A DNA stretch of 64,000 bases from Sorghum bicolor (Eukaryota > Streptophyta > Magnoliopsida > Poales > Poaceae). Both the position numbers and the translations under genes were made by a program. Of this stretch, positions 56,061 through 64,000 are shown one piece after another (position 1 is the stretch's first letter; the number at the start of each line of letters is the position of its first letter). Where the stretch lies: NCBI RefSeq assembly GCF_000003195.3, contig NC_012871.2, forward strand, positions 12,751,022-12,815,021, written 5' to 3'. The notes beneath the pieces were generated by a model. That model was not told the origin of the DNA. It saw nothing but the letters and a program-made list of their open reading frames with translations, and made no database searches.

Positions 56061-57572
56061 GGTCACTACAAAACACTTTTTAATATTTGTAAAGTAGTTG
56101 TGTTGTACCTATGCTCATTATTAATCCATGTTTTATCCATACACCTTTACAGGAAGGTCACACCACGCTCAGATTAAATCTTTTTGGAGAGAATACAACC
56201 ACACAACATAAGCTTTAAAAAAAAGCAATGTGACATCAAGTGAATGGAACTCGAGAAACAAAATCATACTGTTGCGCAAAGCTCCGACATCCAACAACTA
56301 TGAATATTGTAGTTCTACAAAAAAAGTTCAAACTTCTTGCAGCTACAGGTTTTGCTCCTGCGAAGGTAGTATGCATCAGATATAAATTATCAAGAAATAG
56401 AGACAACAGGGCAACAGGCCAACAGTCCTAGTGTTGTAGTGTTTGCTTAATAAATACAGATTAGTTTCTTCCTATATGGCCATCAAACTGAACATATACA
56501 GTCCCCTGCATTCTCTTGTTCCTTACTATTTATGATCATTGTACATGGTCACCAGTACATACACCCTGTACCCTATGTGTAACAGGTACCAAGAGATAAC
56601 ATAAAGAATTTTGCTAATACCATGAAAATACAGAAATAAAAGGAAACTACATAAGGATGGAAGGAATATAATAGAATCACAAACAAGAAAGGATAGGCTA
56701 CAGACCTGAAGAACCCAGATGCTCACAAGTGTCTCCAAGCAAAACAAGGCAAATCTGATCAGACAAAGTAAAGATCTGAAAGGGAAAATGATTTAATGTC
56801 AGATTTTTCACTTTTTACCTTCTAAATTGAAATGAAAACACATTCCATAATAAAAGCAACAAATCGTGGCTTACAGTTTAACAAGATGCAAACTCAAACC
56901 AAATGAAGCAAAAAAGGACATACCATGGCTGTGCAGTGAAGACTCGAGGGAGGGGATGGTCTGAAGGTGGCGTCCTGGTGCCGGCAGACGGCCTGGCAGG
57001 TCTGGGTGCCCTGTGCCCTGGTCGTGCGGCCGTTGAGGGGACTGGTTTGTGCCCCTTCGCCCTGCACCCCCTGCCGTGTCCGTTCGCCCCGCGCCTCGCA
57101 CCCCCTGTTGTGCCCCTTCGCGGCTTCAGTGGAGGGGACTGGCTGAGGAGATTGGCTATGGAGGAGATCGTCTGGCTGAGGGTGTAGATCCTCGCTCGTG
57201 GAGGGAATTGGCTGGGCTGCAGGACTGGGCTGGGCGGTGGTGGCTTAGGAGCTCAGTTGAGGATAGGGTTTGGCCTGAGCCCTGCTAGTGGGATTTGGGG
57301 GCAATTTGTGTGGCGTGGGACTTGGTGAGAGGAGGGAATCCACGGTGGATTGGAGTTTTCGTGGAGGCGGCAGCACAGGAAGCAAGGAGGGAAAGAGAGA
57401 CCGGTGGCGACTAAGGGAAATTTTTGTCCTCTTAGGGTTTTGATGCTACAGGTGGGCTGGGCCTTGGATAACTATGGTTTGTCACATATACTTTTACCGT
57501 CAGACTACACATTGGTAAATATACACTTTTAGCGTCAGATGTCTGACGCAGTATTGGTGTTGTGGTGTAGTG

Positions 57573-58966
57573 GCTACTGGGAGAGGGGTTGTGTTTAACT
57601 AATTTATTGTTATGAAGTGTGTGTGCTGGTCAATTTTATGAAATATTTTCTAGCAACTTAGTTAAAGAGAGTACAAGCTAGAAATCTAGAACCTTTTTAT
57701 TTGAATGAACATTCCACTATATATATATAGAATTTAAGGTTTAGTGCCCCCTCTATATTTTATTTGTTAGGATATTTTTTCCCAACATGCATGAAAATAC
57801 TTGAATGCCTTTGTACTAGGAAATAGCAGAAGAAAACCTTTTGTAAAATACTGAAGCATATGGAGCTTCCAAGCGAGGACCGATGTGTCTAGCTCTTCAA
57901 CCCATGTTCTCCCATTTGGCGCTCTCTGACAGAGTTGATATTCCCACTTCTTTTGCAGAGTTTGACATCTAGCTCAATTTGGAATTTGGTCCATAGTGAC
58001 CCCATGTGCATGTTAATGAGATATTGTGAAGGGTTTGGTCCTTACCTTGGTTGTTAAAGATGGGGTAGATCAACATATAAGACTTCTGGAGTCCATCATA
58101 CCATTCTCGGGTTAATCCTTTTATTTGAAACAAGGATGAAATCATAAGTATAGGATGGTGGTAGGTGTGATTCATTCAACGTGCAGAATAGATCTAAACC
58201 GTTTGGACTCTGGGGCGTTACGCAGAGGCTTGCACGTCTGCCAATTCTTTTTGAATCTCTTGTCCCTATACCTCATCTAAAAATGGCAAGACCGAGCGAA
58301 TTCTCAAAACTCTGAGCATTCGTAGCCTTCTTCTCCATGCTGGTTTGCCACCTTAGTTTTGGGTGGAGGCCCTCTCCATGGCCACACACCTTATCATTAT
58401 CAATCACCGCTCCTGCTAGACTATTGGCTCTCTCACTACATTCCAGCTCCTGCTCGGCGCACCCTGACCTACAATCATCTCAGGTTTTTTGGCTACCTTT
58501 GTTAACCCAACCAGTCAGCCACCACACCCAACAAGCTCAACGCCCATTGCAGGCAGGCCCTATGAAATTCTGCTACGACCTTAGAATTGAAATGTTGTTC
58601 TTTGTGAAAAATAACACATATGTAATATGTTGCTCTTTGTGAAAAATAACACATCTCATGTAGAAACTTGAATCATCTCCACTAATATATTTTGTGCCAC
58701 ATGCATTATTAGATAAACAATATTCCTAGGGTTTTGAGATGGTACATGTAACAATCTGGGTTTTTTGAGCAATACAACAATATTAGATCTTTAATTTATT
58801 TTTAAATTGTGTGCTCACATATGAAATAACTCCTTGCCTCTTCTTCATAATGGGCCATAGCAGTTTGATATTGATGTGGTTGTCTATGTTGTTGTTTGCT
58901 CATGTTGTCAATAGCTTATTGTAAATTGAGTTGGCTTAATCTTAGTATTTTACTATTGCCTACGGT
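57573..58966. other. Intergenic, no recognised gene
   Basis: AT-rich with a few short open frames. A 36-bp tandem duplication, TTGTGAAAAATAACACATMT, lies at about 58590-58655. Nothing else is supported. Confidence 0.4.
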
Positions 58967-59242
58967 TGGAGATGAAAACGGATCGGATATGGACGGATAT
59001 CATCGATATCATATTTGTTTTCATATTTCTGGTCGAATTCGGATTCGGATACGGATAATGTCAATCATGTCGGATAAGATACGATTAGATGTCGACATCA
59101 TAAATATACGATTTATGTATTCGGATACGGATATGGTATCGGATGTTAAATATTCGGACTCGGATACGGACAGATCTGAACCCCTCTAAACGAATTCGGT
59201 GTCGAATACGGTCGAAAAATATCCGTACCGTTTTTATCCCTA
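58967..59242. mobile_element. hAT-type MITE, GGGATGAAAACGG family, copy 4
   Basis: 276 bp, TGGAGATGAAAACGG to CCGTTTTTATCCCTA, inverted relative to copies 1 and 3. The flanks CCTACGGT and CTTGCAGT agree at five of eight bases and differ only by transitions, as an old target duplication might. Confidence 0.7.
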
Positions 59243-59724
59243 CTTGCAGTACTGTTGTTTGGAGGCCTTCTTTAGGCTTTAGGCATATACATCTCACTAT
59301 TTATAAAAGAGACCAAAGAGAGGATATTGAATAAAAGCTAGTAAACTAAAGAGCTATGTTTGAAGTAAACTTTTGTTGCAAAGCCGTATGGCACGGCCAT
59401 CATTTTTGTTTTTGGCCTTTTCGAAAAATTCTCACAAATATGCCCTTGGTGGTAAGAATTTAGAATCTGGAAGTCAGTGACAATGGCGCCAAGCTCACAT
59501 AGCTTGGCACCAGATGCAATGGTGATAAGGCATGAGAACCAAGCTATCATGGCTGCCGGCTTGGCGCCAAGATGGATGGCGCCAAGCTTGGTGTGATAGT
59601 TGGAGATGGTAGTGGGTCTCATGATGTTGTGGTAGAACCTCCTCAGGAGATCCCTTTGACATAGAGTCATCCAAGTGTCTTTTCCATATCATTCCTTTGT
59701 CAGTTACCCCCCTTTGGTCATCTA
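59243..59724. other. Intergenic, nothing recognised
   Basis: A CTTGGCGCCA-type word recurs (about 59488-59590) as several short inverted repeats. No gene is supported. Confidence 0.4.
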
Positions 59725-59752
59725 TTGATCTCATTCTTTCCTTGTATTTCAG

Positions 59753-62152
59753 CTTATGCTGTAGGAGACATTCCCGACAATGTGGATGTTCCTCCTAGAG
59801 AAGGATTTCGTGCCTCCAATAGTGTTGATTCAGAGCCATATGAGATTGCAATGGCAATTGATTCTGATGATGATTGTCTTGTTAGAGAGATGATGCAGAG
59901 TGATGTTGAGATGTTGAGACATGTGTACTCTAGCCACCGTGATCCTAGAGTTCATGAGTTCAATGATCTTACTCATTCGGATCAGGCGCGTGCAGAAGGA
60001 GAATGTGGATGACAACGAAGAGCCGCATAGCAACAGTGCCTACTTGGAGTATGAGGCCTGGTACAAAGGAGTGACACGTCCACGACTTAGGCTACAGTGG
60101 ACACATGGTGACTGTGCAAATATCGAGTCCCCTAAAGACGAAGACATGACATATGATTGGACTACTCGTGTAGGAAGACAGGTGGAGGCAGGACCAGTAT
60201 TGGACCGAGTGGTACATCATTTGGATTTCTTTTGTACATTCACTAATGTTTCAATAAATTCTAACTCTGAACTTTGTTGCAGGGCAACACCCTCAGACTC
60301 TAGGTCGTAGACATTGAGCTCTTTAGGCCAAAAGTGTGAGATGACAACACATGGAGCTTCCTTGACGTAAGAAACTGTTAGTTCGAAACTGCCCGTGGGC
60401 CCACTTCACGGAAGGAGGGACAACCAGATGAGTGGATCGAGTAAATGGAAGTGTGATAGAAGTAGTCGATGAGAAGGGGTGTCGGATCAAGACAAGGCGA
60501 AGAAAACGTGTCGGGTTCAATCATAAAAGGAAGGTTAGAGTCCGGATTGCCTTTTCAGGGATAGTCGTATGAGGACATGAGACTAGATCTCCGCACTATA
60601 AATATTAGGAACTCGATCTTTGTAAGAATATACACAATCAAAATATAAACCATTCTTGGCTCCGGCCACCAACCTTAGGAGTAGGAGTAATAGTAGATCT
60701 CGAGGAGACCTTCGACAAATCGAGCTGCATTGGTTGATTTCGACCTTCGGTTTGCTTGTAAGTATTGTCATGGTTCATGTTTAGTTTGTCATGGCTGCAT
60801 CATCCGAACTCATGTGAAACTTGATTTTGAACTAGTTATCGACTTGAATTGTATTTGTAAGGCTGCATTGTTTCAATCTCTTATGAGCATCGGTTCAAGT
60901 TAGTTATCGACTCTATTAGATTGGCGATTTAATAGATTCATTAAGTTATCAATATTGTTCGAGGATTAATGTTATATTTATCGTAACAATATTCTGCGCA
61001 ATCAAGATTTCACAGATTAGCTTGAGCTTTAAATTGAAACACTTGCTGTAAACCCTAAACGAACAATAATTATAAAGCAAATATATGATAGTTAATCTGT
61101 TGTGCGTTCGGAATATTTACTTTACTATGATTAATTTGGTAATTACAACTAAATCTAGTCATAACGAAGTAGATAGATACTGTTCGTGCCTCATGGACCT
61201 TGTATCGGCTAAATTGCCAATCCAGTTAAGCTTAAATGAATAGTGCGCGTGCATCACCCAATTATGGCATTAAATAAACTAGTAATTTATTAAAACTATA
61301 GGCCTTTAGTTCAGTTTTAATAAATTATCGTTTATTTAATGGATAAGAGGATAATGTACATAAGCTATCTTATGCACATACATATCGTATCGGCTAAATA
61401 GCCGATCCGGTTATCTTTTCGTATAAACGTGACTGTTCGACGAGATTTTAAACATTTAATAACGAATATCATGATGCGTTATCAACAGGAGTTGACTTTC
61501 TAGTTAATTTCCTTCGATTAACGACTTCTCAAAGTCATACATCTCGGAACTGTCCGGCAACAACCGACAGGTTCCATAATTTGACTTTTGCATCTCTACC
61601 TTGTCAATTTCAGGTTAAATTAACTGGCACGCCTCAGAATAAAATCATCAAGCTCATGCATTTGTGGATCAGGAGGTCTAGGACTTCAGCTCCTACGCTC
61701 CCTCTAAGAGCACCCGAGATTGTTGACGTGAAAGACCAATTTTTGCATCAACAGAAACTAAACATTCTTTCAGTCGTAATTCTCTCAGTTAACATGATTT
61801 TGCACAACAAAGACTTGTGCCACGGCTACACCATGCGGCTACACGTTGTGGTTGCAGGACAGCCATGATGCAAGACGTGTGCATTCCTTCATTGCCTAGA
61901 GGAGGTGGAGACTCGTCTAGCCATGGCGTACAAGGTCCATAGGCACACCATACAAGGATGAGGATGCCGAGGAGGGTGACAATGATGGGACGAGAGGTAA
62001 GGAGGAGATTGGCATGTCATAGCTACATGACACTCCCTCGACTCAGCCTACACAACAGGTAGACACTAGGCGATGTCGGCCACCCTAGACTTTCACTCCA
62101 GGCACCGACACTCTTGGTCACAAGGGTAAGGGTAAGTCTAAGAGGCAGTGAG
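59753..62152 (+). pseudogene. Degenerate gene-like fragment, split by a solo LTR
   Basis: The left part (59753-60363) encodes an acidic, polar protein: SDDDCLVREMMQSDVEMLRHV, then, after a frame change near 60008, NSAYLEYEAWYKGVTRPRLRL. A stop follows near 60307. The right part (about 61866-62152) continues in a similar style: MQDVCIPSLPRGGGDSSSHG, then a Lys/Gly-rich end (GHKGKGKSKRQ). The layout is like repetitive grass genes near plant-mobile-domain proteins, but I cannot name a function. Stops and frame changes show it is broken. The LTR at 60376-61753 lies just after a GTAAG that may be the donor of its intron. Confidence 0.4.
60376..61753. mobile_element. Solo LTR
   Basis: 1378 bp, TGTTAGTTCG to GCATCAACA, flanked by the perfect 5-bp duplication GAAAC (60371-60375 and 61754-61758). 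A TATA-like CTATAAATATTAGG lies near 60596. No coding region and no second copy of its ends inside. The strand was taken as plus from TG...CA and the TATA box, but is not certain. Confidence 0.8.
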
Positions 62153-62451
62153 GGATGTGGTATAGTTGGTGGTTGTTATTATGGACTACTGTGGACTTTG
62201 TTGACTTTCACTATGCACTATTATGGCTATATGGACTGTATGGACTACTATGGATTTTAGGGACATTATTGAACTCCATGGTTATTTAGTATGCTCATGT
62301 ATATGGTTTCAGATGAATGTGGTATATATTTGATGATGTTATATATTCATGTCATATTTGTGTAAGGATTAAATCAAAGAATAGGAGAAATTCTACCAAA
62401 ATTTTCTACTAGAAGTACACTAGTGCAATACACCACGAGAATCAAGCCTTT
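62153..62451. other. Intergenic, low-complexity TATGGACTA repeats
   Basis: TATGGACTAC and TATGGACT words recur from 62183 to 62265. No gene is supported. Confidence 0.4.
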
Positions 62452-62678
62452 TTCAGTGAGTCATCATGTTATTGTCATATCATACACAGATGAATTGATT
62501 GATGGCCAACGTCCCATGCCAAATAGGCTTTTGAGTGAATGAATCTTAGCCTTTTCAGTGAGTCATCATGTCATGCTCATATCATACAAATACTTTTACA
62601 AGTGAATTGATTTGTCACCACTGTCCCGTCTCAAATAGGCTTTTTAGTGAACGAATCCTAGCTTTTTCAGTGAGTCAT
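62452..62678. repeat. Tandem repeat, 102-112 bp unit
   Basis: TTTTTCAGTGAGTCATCATGT starts copies at about 62451 and 62553, and a partial third at about 62664. Shared words include CATATCATACA, AATTGATT and AAATAGGCTTTT. Confidence 0.75.
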
Positions 62679-64000
62679 TGTTGGCAGTCATTATAGACCA
62701 ATTATAAACTGCCAACTTGATCCAAAAGGAGAAGAAGCAATCATATTATATACACACATGCATTTTATTACTAACAAGTTCCACTTGTACCATAGTGATT
62801 ATATTTTGCAGGAATTATAGTGCAACAAGTGAAAATGTGCCATACCACAAAGAAAGCACAAAGTACCAAAAGACGTATTCAGAAATGCGCAAACCAAGAA
62901 AATAGAGAAAGGCCCGAATAACACAGAACTGGGCCTGATCATAACCACGGGAGAGATCCAAGCCCACAGCCAAACCGACCACGCGAAGACGGTGGCTAGG
63001 GGGACCCACCCAGGGTGCACCCCTCGAGGTGGCAAACCGGGCCCATCTTTCTCAGGCGGTTGCATGCCGCCATGCATAGGATGGTTTCACCTACTACCAA
63101 ATTTAGATGCGACGAACCGTCCTAGTTCTACTATAAAAAGAGAGGCACTCTCCCCTTTTCAACACACACATCATTTGGAGTCAAATTACCTCACACCTCT
63201 CACTTGTATCTTTAGTCTAGATTAGTAGTAGAGCAAGGCAAGAGCTAGTAAGGAGAGCTTGTCTCCTTGGAAGAAAGGATCTTCTTGGTATGAATAATAT
63301 TCAATCTTCTTCCATGAGCAAGTTCTATTCATCTTTATATGATTATGCATATGAACTAGAGTATGGTTGTGTTCTTATCATGTTCATAGTATATGAACTA
63401 GTTCTTAGTTCTTGTGCTATGTTCTTGATATGTTCATCATTGTTCTTCATTGTTCATCAGATTAGTATGATTAAGATTAGAATTAGGAATGGGATGATGG
63501 TTCACTGTGCTATGATGGTTGCTCTTAGCCTAGCCTGTCACTCCAAAGGGGTGGGGCCCGTGGTGGTTAGGAGTTGTTTCCAATTACATGAACATGGTGT
63601 TCAGGTATGCGGGAATCAGTGGATGTGCGGGTATCTTTCAGGTAGAGGGGTAGGTGGCAGGGTAGTGACAGCTGTGTCATCCTTTGCATTCCCCCACGAT
63701 CAGGTATTCCGATAGGAGTTCTGTAAAGTCTCTATCGGCTGGGTATCCAGCTGCGGGGATCTCCCCTCATCTCAGGCTTAGTTCTAACTCTATTTATTGC
63801 TAATTAGATGATCCGCTAACAGTTCTATGCATAGTTATATGTAACCCATGCTTGCTCAAGTAGATTTATTTCTTTATTCTTTACTTATTATTTCTCTTCT
63901 ATTTTATCCCTGAGGTTGATCCAATGTGTGTCCACTATCTTGAATATCATATTTATTCCTCTTTACTCTATGTCTACCAAGCATTCAATAAGTAATCATG
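62679..64000 (+). mobile_element. Probable LTR running off the right edge
   Basis: TGTTGGCAGTCATTATAG starts at 62679. A TATA box in CTATAAAAAGAGAGGC at 63131 is followed by a long non-coding leader-like region, in the style of plant LTRs. No primer site or end is visible within the window, so the identity is inference. The open frame at 63290-63715 is not supported as a gene. Confidence 0.45.

Larger units (their letters stand above)
53862..57572 (-). mobile_element. Truncated CACTA (En/Spm-like) DNA transposon
   Basis: On the minus strand it starts CACTACACCACAACACC at 57572, with subterminal repeats built on TCTGACGC and TAAAAGTRTAT words. A GC-rich leader region (about 56930-57330) follows, then a degenerate TNP2 transposase (about 56060-53862). 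The protein similarity stops inside the conserved GLKSH segment at about 53862, so the 3' part is missing. It ends about 165 bp past the aldehyde oxidase stop codon. Confidence 0.7.

Noticed and set aside
56064..57572. Separate 1.5-kb CACTA element starting CACTACAAAACAC at 56064
   Set aside because: The ends share only the first seven bases and the 3-bp flanks differ (GGT, GCT); simpler as the 5' part of the truncated CACTA carrying TNP2.
57969..58642. Open frames on both strands between the CACTA and the hAT copy
   Set aside because: No similarity recognised and no supporting signals.
1..64000. CRISPR array, bacterial operon, riboswitch or organellar insert
   Set aside because: No spaced direct repeats of CRISPR type, no Shine-Dalgarno logic and no organellar genes; spliced genes and plant transposons account for the window.

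Overview
The window is nuclear DNA from a grass of the Panicoideae, most likely Sorghum or a close relative. Genes carry GT-AG introns. Small transposons of types typical of grasses are dense (Stowaway, Tourist, hAT and the GGCCTTGTTTAGTT family), and there are nested Ty3/gypsy LTR retrotransposons of the chromovirus and Tat kinds. Nothing bacterial, organellar or CRISPR-like is present. The species call is inference from repeat families, not from a search.

Three host genes can be supported. (1) A short GPI-anchored arabinogalactan-like protein lies at 1775-2170 (+). (2) A three-exon F-box/LRR/FBD protein lies at 8000-6281 (-). (3) A complete ten-exon molybdenum-cofactor aldehyde oxidase lies at 38475-53695 (+); its ten exons join in frame to 1363 codons, and its first intron is 7.7 kb long and full of small transposons.

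Between the F-box gene and the oxidase lies a retrotransposon nest (about 9.2-35.4 kb). An older repeat, possibly an LTR, was hit by two elements. The first is a minus-strand solo LTR (10505-22919, target duplication TACTC), itself split by a non-autonomous plus-strand gypsy element (11367-19872, duplication CGACT) that has a gag-like and a protease-like ORF but no polymerase. The second is a complete 12-kb Tat-lineage element on the minus strand (22989-34989, duplication AACAG). Its two 459-bp LTRs look identical. It carries gag-protease, then one in-frame TAG, then RT, two RNase H domains and integrase.

The most notable content is in this nest. Opposite to gag-pol, the Tat element carries an intact six-exon gene of 919 codons (24755-27874, +) with its own TATA box and poly(A) signals. 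The solo LTR holds a row of six small hairpins spaced about 25 bp apart; the loop TAGCAA is nearly constant, while the stems differ yet stay complementary.

Downstream of the oxidase, a truncated CACTA transposon with a broken TNP2 transposase abuts the 3' end of the gene. Beyond it are a degenerate gene-like fragment split by a solo LTR (60376-61753, duplication GAAAC), a short tandem repeat, and what is probably the beginning of another LTR running off the right edge.
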